Of a DNA stretch of 64,000 nt, positions 15,923 through 24,523 are shown piece after piece. The position numbers and the translations under genes are program-made. The DNA is taken from assembly GCA_965203755.1 (NCBI GenBank), contig OZ241910.1:2976001-3040000 (forward strand), read 5' to 3'. Source of the DNA: UBA6055 sp965203755. Lineage in GTDB: Bacteria > Chloroflexota > Anaerolineae > Aggregatilineales > Phototrophicaceae. Positions within the stretch are counted from its first letter, which is position 1. The number at the start of each line of letters is the position of its first letter. The notes under the pieces are model-generated. The model saw nothing but the letters and a program-made list of their open reading frames with translations, ran no database searches and was not told the DNA's origin.

Positions 15923-18198
15923 TGACCGAAAATTCGTTTGATAAACTGGCGCCTTTCATCCAGGAATACATTTATCGAAACAAGTGGGAGAGGCTACACG
16001 GGTTTCAGGCGCAGGCGATTGAAGCCATTCTTGACACCCCCGACCATGTTCTGATTTCCAGCGGCACCGCCAGCGGTAAGACTGAAGCCGCGCTCCTGCC
16101 AGTTATCACTGATTTGCACCAGAATCCGCCGCTGTCGATTGGCGCGATGTATATTGGCCCCTTGAAGGCGCTCATCAATGACCAGTTCGAGCGGATTGTC
16201 GACTTGCTGGAAGAGTCTGATATTCCGGCGCAAAGCTGGCATGGCGATGTCTCGTCGGCGAAAAAACGGCGCTTTCTCAAGCGGGCGCGGGGCATCCTTC
16301 AGATTACGCCCGAATCGTTGGAATCTATGCTGATCAACCGACAGCATGAATTGAAGCGGCTTTTCTTTGATTTGCGCTATGTCATCATTGATGAGGTTCA
16401 CGCTTTCATTGCTTCGGACCGCGGCCGACAAGCGCTGTGCCAGCTAGAGCGATTGTCCCGCGTGCAAAGCAGGCCTTCCCGCCGCATCGGTCTTTCGGCG
16501 ACCATAGGCGAGCCGCAGCTGACCATGAATTGGCTGAAGGGCCATTCCAAGCGCGGGGTGAAGCTGATTGAGGCGCCGCGGCGGTCGAATGCTGAAATCG
16601 GCTTGGAGTATTTTTACCTGCCGCCGAATAAAGGCGGCGATGATAAAGCAGCCGATAAGCTGCCATCAGGCCAGTCAGCACCGGATGAGCCTGCTGTTGA
16701 GGCGGATGTGTATTATCGGCATTTGCATAATATGACCCAGCGCAAAGGAGTCGGCAAGACTCTTATTTTTGCCAATTCCCGCAAAGATACCGAAGCGATT
16801 GTGATGAACCTGCGGCAGCTGTCTGAACGGCGCCGACGGCCGGCCTTCTATCATGTTCATCATGGCAGCATTTCGGCGCCCTTGCGCGAATCGGCCGAAG
16901 CGGCGATGAAAGCCGAAAACCAAAAAGCCTGCGTCGCCGCCACCGTAACCCTTGAACTAGGCATTGACCTAGGACAGCTTGACCAGGTTCTGCAAATCAA
17001 TTCCACGCATTCGGTGTCAAGTTTTGTACAGCGTTTGGGACGTTCCGGGCGGCGTGGCGGGCCGGCGCGGATGTTTTTCTACATCAATCAATGGTCAGAC
17101 AAGGCGCGGCACTTGGGCGAAGAACTGCCGTGGAACCTGCTGCAAACCATTGCCATCATTCAACTCTATGCTGAAGAAAAGTGGATTGAACCGCCACAGA
17201 TCCCGCAAATGCCTTTGAGTCTGCTTTATCACCAGACGATGAGCATCATCAAATCGCATACCGAGCTTTCGCCGCCGCAGCTTGTTGAACGGGTTCTACT
17301 AACCCTGTCGCCATTCAAGCAGATAACAAAGGAACACTTCCGCCAGCTTTTGCATTATCTGTTAGAAATTGAACATCTTGAACGGACTGAAAAAGGCGGT
17401 CTGATTATTGGCATCGAAGCCGAGAACATCGTTAGCAGTTATCGCTTTTACGCCACATTCAAGGATGAAGTCGAGTACCGCGTGCGCGATAAATCCCGCG
17501 AGATAGGCACGATACAGGCCGCGCCGCCGGTTGATAGTACTATCCTTTTGGCGGGCTATGCCTGGCGCGTGCTGAAAGTAGATGAAGAGATGCGGGTGAT
17601 CGAGGTCGAACGGGTAAGAGGCAGGCCCGATACATCTTGGGGGAGCGATAAAATCTCGATACACACGCGCGTTCTGCAAAAAATGCGTGACATTTTGCTG
17701 TCCCATGATTCTTATCCTTATCTTCAGCCGCGGGCGCGGAAACGGCTGGACATCGCCCGCCAGTCAGCGCAATCCGCCTGTTTGGATGATGCTTCTATTT
17801 TTCCGCTGACCGACAGTCAATTTCTTGTCTTCCCTTGGCGCGGCACGGCGCCCTTCGAGACGCAGCTGCTTTTGCTGGAATATGCCGGGTTCAAAATTCC
17901 AGGCAGCTGGTCGCCTTATTTTTATGTGCTGGACTGTGAAACTGCCGATATGCACGAAGTCAAATGCAGGCTGGAACAGCTTTATGCCCAGCCGCCGTCG
18001 GCTTTGGATTTGGCGCATCGCGTTGACGCCGGCGAACTTCGGCAGCGCAATAAATATGACGTCTATGTTCCAGAGCATCTCCTGCGCGAAGCTTACGCCT
18101 GTGATTTCATTGACATTCCGCAAGCGCTGCGGCACAGCCAATCCAATCGTGATTTGCTGGATGTTCCAGACGCGGCTGCAAGCATCAGAAAGCTGTGA
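15922..18198 (+). CDS. DEAD/DEAH-box SF2 helicase, Lhr/BrxHI-like
   Basis: The 758-residue helicase has motif I SSGTASGKTEAA (GTASGKT 48-54), motif Ia YIGPLKALINDQ, motif II DEVH (157-160), motif III SAT (192-194), a second RecA domain with IFANSRKDTEA and motif VI QRLGRSGRRGG (370-380). The DEVH box and motif VI are typical of the Lhr group, which includes the BREX accessory helicase BrxHI. The long C-terminal region after residue 420 is of the winged-helix/Lhr-like kind. It begins one base inside the stop of the BrxD-like ATPase gene. No methyltransferase, PglZ phosphatase or nuclease follows; the next gene is an amino-sugar SIS protein. Activity as ATP-driven DNA or DNA-RNA translocase is inferred from the family. 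Confidence 0.88.
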   Translation: MTENSFDKLAPFIQEYIYRNKWERLHGFQAQAIEAILDTPDHVLISSGTASGKTEAALLPVITDLHQNPPLSIGAMYIGPLKALINDQFERIVDLLEESDIPAQSWHGDVSSAKKRRFLKRARGILQITPESLESMLINRQHELKRLFFDLRYVIIDEVHAFIASDRGRQALCQLERLSRVQSRPSRRIGLSATIGEPQLTMNWLKGHSKRGVKLIEAPRRSNAEIGLEYFYLPPNKGGDDKAADKLPSGQSAPDEPAVEADVYYRHLHNMTQRKGVGKTLIFANSRKDTEAIVMNLRQLSERRRRPAFYHVHHGSISAPLRESAEAAMKAENQKACVAATVTLELGIDLGQLDQVLQINSTHSVSSFVQRLGRSGRRGGPARMFFYINQWSDKARHLGEELPWNLLQTIAIIQLYAEEKWIEPPQIPQMPLSLLYHQTMSIIKSHTELSPPQLVERVLLTLSPFKQITKEHFRQLLHYLLEIEHLERTEKGGLIIGIEAENIVSSYRFYATFKDEVEYRVRDKSREIGTIQAAPPVDSTILLAGYAWRVLKVDEEMRVIEVERVRGRPDTSWGSDKISIHTRVLQKMRDILLSHDSYPYLQPRARKRLDIARQSAQSACLDDASIFPLTDSQFLVFPWRGTAPFETQLLLLEYAGFKIPGSWSPYFYVLDCETADMHEVKCRLEQLYAQPPSALDLAHRVDAGELRQRNKYDVYVPEHLLREAYACDFIDIPQALRHSQSNRDLLDVPDAAASIRKL

Positions 18199-18255
18199 CA
18201 AAACTCGCATAAGCGTTCAGTGAATTTGGATTAGCTGTTTAAGATTGCTTGGGTT

Positions 18256-18261
18256 TATAAT
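18256..18261 (+). promoter_or_regulatory. -10 box of the SIS/hexosaminidase operon
   Basis: TATAAT at 18256-18261, with no good -35 box, would start transcription near 18268. That is downstream of the earliest in-frame starts of the next gene and supports the GTG at 18302. It gives the amino-sugar genes a promoter separate from the helicase block. Confidence 0.45.
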
Positions 18262-18301
18262 GAGTAAAAGCGCTTATTCGCTCATCCAAAAAGGAAAATG
18301 C

Positions 18302-19342
18302 GTGAACAAAGGACAGCATACCCGCCGCGAAATTATGAGTCAGCCGCAAGTGTGGCCGCAGGCATTGGCCGCGTTTGCCCGACAGCAGTCGGCTTTCATC
18401 GACCTGATTGCCGCGACCGATTTTGACCGCGTGCTTGTGAGCGGATGCGGCTCCACCTACTATTTATCCATGGTGGCTGCGCGTTTGCTGTGCAGAAGCG
18501 GCCTGGACGCCTCGGCTTATCCGGCCTCCGAACTGCTGTTCTATCCCGATTCCATCTATTTGCCACAGCAGCAATACCTGCTAATTACCGTGTCGCGTTC
18601 TGGCGCAACCTCGGAAACGGTTCAAGCCCAAGTCAACTTCAAGGCTGCTGTCGGCGGTAAAGTCATCACCGTCACTTGTGACAGCGCCAGTCCGCTTGCC
18701 CAAACCGCCGACCTCACTTTCGCCATTGACGCAGCCCAGGAAGAAAGCATCGCCCAAACCCGCTCCTTCAGCAGCATGGCGCTGGTTTTACAGCAGATGG
18801 CGGCGGCGCTTGCCAGCTGCGATTTAAGCAGCAGCGCGCGCTTGCCGGCTGTTTGTCAGGCGTTGCTCGACGACCATGCCGATTTGGTCAAGGCGCTTGG
18901 CTTTGATGACAGCATCAGCAAGTTCTTCTTTTTGGGGGCAGATGCGCTTTATGGCCTCGCCTGCGAAGCCATGCTCAAAATGAAAGAGATGTCCCGGGCT
19001 TATAGCGAAGCCTTTCATATCATGGAATTTCGGCACGGGCCGATGTCAATGGCTGCCGCCGACAGCCTGGTCATCGGCTTGATTTCGCCCGATTCAGCCG
19101 CGCACGATCTCAAAGCGCTGCAAGAGATGCAAGCGGTTGGCGCAAGCATCCTCGCTATCGCCCAAAGCGAGACCGACTTTCGGCATCACATCGCCTTGCC
19201 CGCCGACCTGCCGGCATGGAATACAGCCATCCTGTATTTGCCCCTGCTGCAACTGCTGGCTTATCATCGGGCGATGTTCAAGGGACAAAATCCCGACCGG
19301 CCGCATAACCTAAGCGCAGTCATTTCGCTTGACGGCATCTAA
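18302..19342 (+). CDS. SIS-domain amino-sugar isomerase/deaminase family protein (first copy)
   Basis: GTG 18302 with AAGGAAA just upstream gives a 346-residue protein starting MNKGQHTRREIMSQPQVWPQ, the usual beginning of stand-alone GlmS C-terminal-like proteins. Two SIS domains follow. The first holds DRVLVSGCGSTYYLSMVA and LITVSRSGATSETVQA; the second holds KFFFLGADALYGLACEAMLK and AFHIMEFRHGPMSM. There is no glutaminase domain. Such proteins act as NagB-II-type glucosamine-6-phosphate deaminases or AgaS-type enzymes. With GH20 and nagA nearby, deamination or isomerisation of an amino-sugar phosphate is the likely job. A second, divergent copy lies two genes downstream. Confidence 0.85.
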   Translation: MNKGQHTRREIMSQPQVWPQALAAFARQQSAFIDLIAATDFDRVLVSGCGSTYYLSMVAARLLCRSGLDASAYPASELLFYPDSIYLPQQQYLLITVSRSGATSETVQAQVNFKAAVGGKVITVTCDSASPLAQTADLTFAIDAAQEESIAQTRSFSSMALVLQQMAAALASCDLSSSARLPAVCQALLDDHADLVKALGFDDSISKFFFLGADALYGLACEAMLKMKEMSRAYSEAFHIMEFRHGPMSMAAADSLVIGLISPDSAAHDLKALQEMQAVGASILAIAQSETDFRHHIALPADLPAWNTAILYLPLLQLLAYHRAMFKGQNPDRPHNLSAVISLDGI

Positions 19343-19363
19343 TCGCGACCGGAGGGTAAAACC

Positions 19364-20923
19364 ATGACAGACATTACGCTTTTCCCACAGCCGCAGCAGC
19401 TTGAACGCGCCGCCGGGCAGTTTACGCTTGATGTCGATACCAGGATTGTCGCTGGCGATATCAAGCTGGGTGAACTGCTTGCCGATTATCTGCGTCCAGC
19501 CACCGGATTCGACTTGCCGGTCGATATGATGAATGCAGCCCATTCGCCAGCCAGCGACAATACCCTCCAGCTTTTGTCCTTGGCCGCCAGCGGCCGGGCG
19601 GCGGGGGATGAATCGTACACCTTGGAGGTGTCACCCCGTCAGGCTGTGATTGCGGCCGCCACCGCCGCCGGCTTTATTCGCGGCATGCAAACTCTGCGGC
19701 AGCTGCTGCCGCCGCAAATCCTCGGCGCTGAACCGGCCGCCGCGGTGGCGTGGACGATTCCGGCCGTAAGCATCACCGATACCCCGGCATTCGGCTGGCG
19801 CGGGCTTCATCTTGATGTCGGCCGGCATCTGTTTCCGCTGGAGTTCATCAAGAAGTTCATTGACCTGCTGGCTTTTTACAAATTCAACACCTTCCACTGG
19901 CATCTCACCGATGACCAGGGCTGGCGCATCGAAATCAAGAGATATCCCAAACTGACCGAAATCGGCGCCTGGCGCCGGGAAACGGTCGTTCCCAAAACCT
20001 GGGATCAGTATGATGGCAAGCCTTATGGCGGCTTCTATACGCAAGCAGAAATCCGCGAAGTTGTCGCCTATGCCGCCGAACGCCACATCACCATCGTACC
20101 CGAAATCGAATTGCCCGGACACAGCGCCGCCGCCTTGACCGCCTATCCGGAATTGGGCTGCGCCGGCAAGGATTATCAGGTTCGCACCACTTGGGGGATC
20201 GCCAAAGACATCTATTGCGCCGGCAAAGATGAGGTCTTCGCCTTTCTGAAAGGTGTCTTTACCGAAGTTCTCGCGCTTTTCCCGTCCCAATTCATTCATA
20301 TTGGCGGCGACGAAGCCCCCAAAGACCGCTGGAAAGCCTGTCCCGATTGTCAGGCGCGTATCAAATCGGAAGGACTGGCCGATGAAGATGGACTCCAAAG
20401 CTGGTTTATTCGTCAGATGGAAATATGGCTGAACGTGCGCGGGCGGCGGCTTATCGGCTGGGACGAAATTTTGGAAGGCGGCCTGGCGCCGGGCGCGGCG
20501 GTGATGAGTTGGCGCGGCAGTCAGGGCGGGATTGAAGCTGCCAATGCCGGCCACGATGTCGTGATGACGCCCAATACATACTGCTATCTCGATTATTATC
20601 AGAGCGAAGACTTTGACAGTGAACCGCCGGCGCTGCCAGCCTGTCTGCCGCTGGAACAGGTGTATCAGTTTATGGTTATTCCCGAACAAGTCGCCGCCGA
20701 CAAAGCGCATCACATCCTCGGCGGGCAGGGCAACATCTGGACCGAATTCATCTCAACATCCAGCCACCTTGAATATATGGCCTTCCCGCGGGCGATTGCG
20801 ATTGCCGAAGTCCTCTGGAATCATCCCGCCGACCGCGATCTTGAGGCCTTTGAGACGCGCCTGAAAAAACACCTGGCTTGTCTTGATGCCATGAAGGTCA
20901 ATTACCGGCCGCTTGACGGTTAA
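19364..20923 (+). CDS. Beta-N-acetylhexosaminidase, glycoside hydrolase family 20
   Basis: The 519-residue enzyme has an N-terminal GH20b-like domain (1-135) and the GH20 barrel: WRGLHLDVGRHLFPLEFIKK, KFNTFHWHLTDDQGWRIEIK, ITIVPEIELPGHSAAALTAY and FIHIGGDEAPKDRWKACP with the catalytic Asp316-Glu317 pair. The end carries GGQGNIWTEF, also typical. It hydrolyses terminal beta-linked GlcNAc or GalNAc. No signal peptide or membrane segment is seen, so it should act in the cytoplasm on imported oligosaccharides. GGAGGG upstream of the ATG supports the start. It lies between two SIS-domain genes with gaps of about 21-24 bases, in one operon. Confidence 0.94.
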   Translation: MTDITLFPQPQQLERAAGQFTLDVDTRIVAGDIKLGELLADYLRPATGFDLPVDMMNAAHSPASDNTLQLLSLAASGRAAGDESYTLEVSPRQAVIAAATAAGFIRGMQTLRQLLPPQILGAEPAAAVAWTIPAVSITDTPAFGWRGLHLDVGRHLFPLEFIKKFIDLLAFYKFNTFHWHLTDDQGWRIEIKRYPKLTEIGAWRRETVVPKTWDQYDGKPYGGFYTQAEIREVVAYAAERHITIVPEIELPGHSAAALTAYPELGCAGKDYQVRTTWGIAKDIYCAGKDEVFAFLKGVFTEVLALFPSQFIHIGGDEAPKDRWKACPDCQARIKSEGLADEDGLQSWFIRQMEIWLNVRGRRLIGWDEILEGGLAPGAAVMSWRGSQGGIEAANAGHDVVMTPNTYCYLDYYQSEDFDSEPPALPACLPLEQVYQFMVIPEQVAADKAHHILGGQGNIWTEFISTSSHLEYMAFPRAIAIAEVLWNHPADRDLEAFETRLKKHLACLDAMKVNYRPLDG

Positions 20924-20947
20924 TCGATTTATGAAACGAGGGCATTC

Positions 20948-21979
20948 ATGTATCTGCAAAGCGAAATCGCGCAGCAGCCGGCCGTCCTGAACAACCTGCT
21001 TGATGAAGGCTGGACTGCTGTTAGGACGGCCGCCAGAGCCATCCAAAGTTTCAACCCGCGCTATGCCTGCATCGCCGCCCGCGGCACATCGAGCCATGCC
21101 GCCCGCTATGCCCAATATCTGTTCGGAAGTGTGCTGCGGCTGCCGGTCATGCTGGCGGCGCCCTCGCTGCATACGATTTATGACAGCCCGCCTGATTTGT
21201 CAAAGGCGCTGGTCATCGGCATTTCGCAGTCCGGCCAAGCCGAAGATGTCGGCGCGGTGCTGCGGGATGCCAATCGACAAGGCGCGCTCACGCTGGCAAT
21301 GACCAATTTTGAGGATTCGCCGCTGGCCGCGACGGCGCGGCATCATCTGCCACTCTTGGCTGGGCCCGAATTGAGCGTTGCCGCCACCAAAACCTACACC
21401 GCCCAGCTAACCGTCATCGCTATGCTGACGGCGCTGCTGGCAGACAGTGATGCCATGCGCGAAGAACTGACAAATCTGCCGCGGCTGGCGGCTGAAACCC
21501 TTGACTTGTCGGCCGGCATCGCTGATTGGGCTGAACATTACCGCGCTATGGATCGGCTGGTCGTCTTGGGGCGCGGCTATCATCTGGCGACCGCTTACGA
21601 AATCAGTCTCAAGGTCAAGGAACTGACCTATATCGCCAGCGAAGGCTACAGCGAAGCCGATTTTCGCCATGGGCCCATCGCCGTCATTCAGCCGGGCTAT
21701 CCGGTGATTCTGGTCGCGCCGCCGGGCAGAACCTTCGCCGGCATGGCCGCGATGGGCGAGAAACTGACGGAATTGCAAGCCGAGACGCTCATCATCAGCA
21801 GCGACAGCGATCTGCTATGGCGCGGCGCGCAAGCCATGCCTATCCCGTCGGCGCCGGAATGGCTTGCCCCCGCTGTCAGCGTGATGCCGGGGCAGATTTT
21901 CGCGATGGAACAGGCGCGGGCGCGCGGCCTCAACATTGACAAGCCGCGCGGCCTATCGAAGGTGACGATTACGGAATAA
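20948..21979 (+). CDS. SIS-domain glucosamine-6-phosphate deaminase-like protein (second copy)
   Basis: The 343-residue protein has two SIS domains without a glutaminase part. Signatures are YACIAARGTSSHAARYAQYL, VIGISQSGQAEDVGAVLRDA, ELSVAATKTYTAQLTVIAML, RLVVLGRGYHLATAYEISLK and EADFRHGPIAVIQPG. The S/T-rich and ATKTYTAQL segments match NagB-II/GlmS isomerase-domain proteins that deaminate or isomerise amino-sugar phosphates. It resembles the first copy in fold but is clearly divergent in sequence, so the two are either subunits or act on different phosphosugars. It directly follows the hexosaminidase gene. Confidence 0.87.
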   Translation: MYLQSEIAQQPAVLNNLLDEGWTAVRTAARAIQSFNPRYACIAARGTSSHAARYAQYLFGSVLRLPVMLAAPSLHTIYDSPPDLSKALVIGISQSGQAEDVGAVLRDANRQGALTLAMTNFEDSPLAATARHHLPLLAGPELSVAATKTYTAQLTVIAMLTALLADSDAMREELTNLPRLAAETLDLSAGIADWAEHYRAMDRLVVLGRGYHLATAYEISLKVKELTYIASEGYSEADFRHGPIAVIQPGYPVILVAPPGRTFAGMAAMGEKLTELQAETLIISSDSDLLWRGAQAMPIPSAPEWLAPAVSVMPGQIFAMEQARARGLNIDKPRGLSKVTITE

Positions 21980-22051
21980 CCAAGCGCGCCAAGATGCAAG
22001 ATCATCATAAACGCGCTAAGATAAGGAAAATGTTATCGAAAGGAATGTCCC

Positions 22052-23197
22052 ATGTCTCATCAAGACCGCCTTCAGCGTTTTCAAGCTCTGCTGGGCGAAC
22101 AGGCCGACCTCGCCTTCTTTCCCATCTCGTCCGATTTGCAGTATCTAACCGGCGTGCCGCGCGATGTCCCTAATTACGGGCATAACATCCACCCCGGCGA
22201 CTGGCTGGAAGGCGCCTGGATCGCGCCGCAGCATGAGCCGATTCTGCCTTTGCCGCGCATGACGGCCGAATTTGGCGGCCTGGACAGGCTCGACCATATC
22301 GATATCCGCGTGCTGGGCGATTGGGATGAGCCGGCGGCGCTGCTCAAGGGGATCCTCGACGATTTCAAGCTGCCTGACCGCCCGCGGGTCGCCATCAGCG
22401 ATTTCACGCGCGGCGAGACGATTTCCAATTTGCAAACGCTGCTGCCTGGGGCTATTTGGCTTTCGGCGACTGATCTGCTGCGGCCGATGCGCGCCATCAA
22501 AACCCAAGCCGACATTGATGAGATGAAAGAAGCCGGGCGCATCACCGAAGCCGCCTTCGCTGATACGGTGGCGGCGCTGCGGCTGGGCATGACCGAACTG
22601 GAAATCGTCGCCGAAGTCAATTATCAGCTGCGAAAGCACGGCTCGCTGGGGCAGTCCTTCACGACTTCGCTTTACAATTCCGGCCCCAATCATCCGCTGC
22701 TGTTCGGGCAGCGCATGGCGACTTGGCCGCGGGCGCTGGATCCGCCGGTGTCGGTTTTGTTTGACTTTGGCGGCATTTACCGCGGCTGGTGTTATGACTT
22801 TGGGCGCACCGTCTTTTTTGGCGAGCCGAACGCCGAAGCCGTGCGCGTGTATGAACTGGTGATGGCCTCGCAGGCGGCTGGCATTGCCGCGCTCAAAGCT
22901 GGGCAGGCGACGACCACCGACGCCGACCGCGCCGCCCGCCAGGTGATTGAGGAGGCTGGTTATGGCGCCGCTTTCCGTCATCGTCTGGGGCATGGCATCG
23001 GCATGGATGTGCATGAGCCGCCCTTCCTGACCCAAGGCGACGAGACGCCGCTGGAAGCGGGGATGCTTTTCACCATTGAGCCGAGCATCATGCAGTTCGA
23101 TGATTATTCGGCGCGGGTGGAGGATGTGGTTGTGGCGCGGACGGGCGGCGGCGAGAAGCTGACGAATGGCTGGCAGGAGTTGATTGTGGTCGGGTAG
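22052..23197 (+). CDS. M24 family metallopeptidase (Xaa-Pro aminopeptidase-like)
   Basis: The 381-residue protein has an N-terminal creatinase-like domain (1-150) and a pita-bread M24 domain. The five metal ligands are recognisable: the two Asp in SVLFDFGGIYRGWCYDFGRT, His in FRHRLGHGIGMDVHEPP, Glu in LFTIEPSI and Glu in YSARVEDVVV. It should be a cytoplasmic Xaa-Pro dipeptidase or aminopeptidase. AAAGGAA upstream supports the start. It is 72 bases after the SIS gene and may be the last gene of that operon; a direct link with amino-sugar breakdown is not obvious. A short stretch after the stop (23209-23230) resembles a common intergenic repeat fragment. Confidence 0.9.
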   Translation: MSHQDRLQRFQALLGEQADLAFFPISSDLQYLTGVPRDVPNYGHNIHPGDWLEGAWIAPQHEPILPLPRMTAEFGGLDRLDHIDIRVLGDWDEPAALLKGILDDFKLPDRPRVAISDFTRGETISNLQTLLPGAIWLSATDLLRPMRAIKTQADIDEMKEAGRITEAAFADTVAALRLGMTELEIVAEVNYQLRKHGSLGQSFTTSLYNSGPNHPLLFGQRMATWPRALDPPVSVLFDFGGIYRGWCYDFGRTVFFGEPNAEAVRVYELVMASQAAGIAALKAGQATTTDADRAARQVIEEAGYGAAFRHRLGHGIGMDVHEPPFLTQGDETPLEAGMLFTIEPSIMQFDDYSARVEDVVVARTGGGEKLTNGWQELIVVG

Positions 23198-23231
23198 GTT
23201 TTACTTTTTACCACAGAGGACGCAGAAGGGG

Positions 23232-24410
23232 TTAATATTCAGGTAGATTACCTTTACCTGGCCTAGACCCTTCGCGAATTCTATTAATCTCTTTCACAGT
23301 TTGTGAAAATTCAGAATGTGTCGGAAAAATAAATTTATCGATTTCTGTCTTCTCTGTATAACGTTCTCCATTTGGTAGGATAGCTCCTTGCAATGCGGTC
23401 GCTGGATGGACTTCTCCAAATTCATCAGAATCGACAGGCGGCTCTTCCCCGCTAAAGATTGAGATTCTTATTTCACGGCGCCTTATCCATACTCCTCGCA
23501 GATTAGCGCCTCGCAAATCCGTTTCTCGCAAATCCGCCCCATAAAAGTTAACTCCCTGGAGGTCGGTCATTTGCAGTTCCGCTCCCCGCAGATTCGTGTT
23601 TTCCAAGTCCACCCTTTGCAGATTCGCAAAACTTAATTTTGTTCCGGCCAGATTTGCTGTCCCTAGATAGCTTGCCTCTTTTAGATTTTTTGCATGCAAC
23701 AGGTTCGCGCCTTGCAAATCTGCCTTATACAAGTGCGCGCCTTGCAAATCCGCTCCAATCATAATTGCTTCTTGCAAATTTGCCTTGTTTAGAGATGCTC
23801 CTTGAAGGATTGTGAAATCCAATTCTGCATTTTGCAGATTGGTTCTGCTCAAGTTCGCATTTTCCAATCTTGCACAAGGCAACTTAGCTCTTTGCAGATT
23901 TGCATCACTCAAGTTCGCATTTTCCAAATTCGCGCCAAACAACCTTGCTCCTTGCAGATTTGCCTCACTCAAACTTGCATTTTTCAAATTTGCATTTCCC
24001 AAATTCGCACCTTGCAGATTTGCCCTATGCAAACCCTCCATATTTTCCCAATTTGCCCTGCTCAAGTTCGCTTTCCGAAGCAAACCATTATCGCCTTCCA
24101 ACCAGCCCTCATCATGTAATTGCCCTATTGCGGACCGGGCGAGATCATTAGAACGGCTGCCTGCTTCTCGAACCAGACGACGTTTCAATCGTTCTCGATC
24201 ATGATGTACATACCATCGGTTAACGACGAACACTGTAGCGGCGATGCCCATCGCTTCAGTGAAGAGATTCATGTGATAATCTTGATTCCCGCCACCGAAG
24301 AACATCGCACCGATGAAGATACCAATGAGGAGGAGAGCAAGTCCGCCAAGCAACTCATAAAACAGCCTGTGCTTTTTATGGATTGCTCGTATTTCTTTCT
24401 GTCGAGTCAT
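23232..24410 (-). CDS. Membrane-anchored pentapeptide-repeat protein
   Basis: The start at ATG 24410 (AGAGGA eight bases upstream) gives 392 residues. An N-terminal part holds two membrane helices (LLGGLALLLIGIFIGAMFF near 20-38 and AMGIAATVFVVN near 53-64) and a short cytoplasmic linker. Then about 35 pentapeptide repeats of the A(N/D)LQx type run from roughly residue 105 to 310 (RANLQGANLGNANLKNASLS and onward). These fold as a right-handed quadrilateral beta-helix. The C-terminal tail is not repetitive; it includes the ALQGAILPNGERYTEK segment often seen at the end of such domains. Function is unknown; some relatives protect gyrase, but most are structural or scaffold proteins. It precedes the secreted beta-helix gene's terminator and is independent of it. 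Confidence 0.85.
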   Translation of the reverse strand: MTRQKEIRAIHKKHRLFYELLGGLALLLIGIFIGAMFFGGGNQDYHMNLFTEAMGIAATVFVVNRWYVHHDRERLKRRLVREAGSRSNDLARSAIGQLHDEGWLEGDNGLLRKANLSRANWENMEGLHRANLQGANLGNANLKNASLSEANLQGARLFGANLENANLSDANLQRAKLPCARLENANLSRTNLQNAELDFTILQGASLNKANLQEAIMIGADLQGAHLYKADLQGANLLHAKNLKEASYLGTANLAGTKLSFANLQRVDLENTNLRGAELQMTDLQGVNFYGADLRETDLRGANLRGVWIRRREIRISIFSGEEPPVDSDEFGEVHPATALQGAILPNGERYTEKTEIDKFIFPTHSEFSQTVKEINRIREGSRPGKGNLPEY

Positions 24411-24462
24411 ATCTATGTCCTCTGGGAGTGGTAAATATAGATGACATTTTACCACTTCCCAA

Positions 24463-24495
24463 CAACAAAAAAGCGAGCAAGAAGCCCGCTTTTGC
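24463..24495 (-). terminator. Rho-independent terminator of the pentapeptide/beta-helix region
   Basis: Read on the minus strand, arms AAAAGCGGGC and GCTCGCTTTT (24493-24484 and 24478-24469) form a ten-base stem with one G-U pair and a five-base loop. A T-rich run follows (down to about 24463). It lies 25-60 bases after the stop of the beta-helix gene (24524) and ends its transcript before the pentapeptide gene. Confidence 0.8.
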
Positions 24496-24523
24496 TTAAA
24501 TCAATTACTGTGCTGATTTGCGA

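Noticed and set aside
22145..23035. 296-codon minus-strand frame opposite the M24 peptidase
   Set aside because: Low-complexity, Arg/His-rich shadow; the plus-strand gene has all metal ligands.
23209..23230. Short stretch resembling a common intergenic repeat (ACCACAGAGGACGCAGAAGG)
   Set aside because: Only one copy and too short to call a repeat element from this window.
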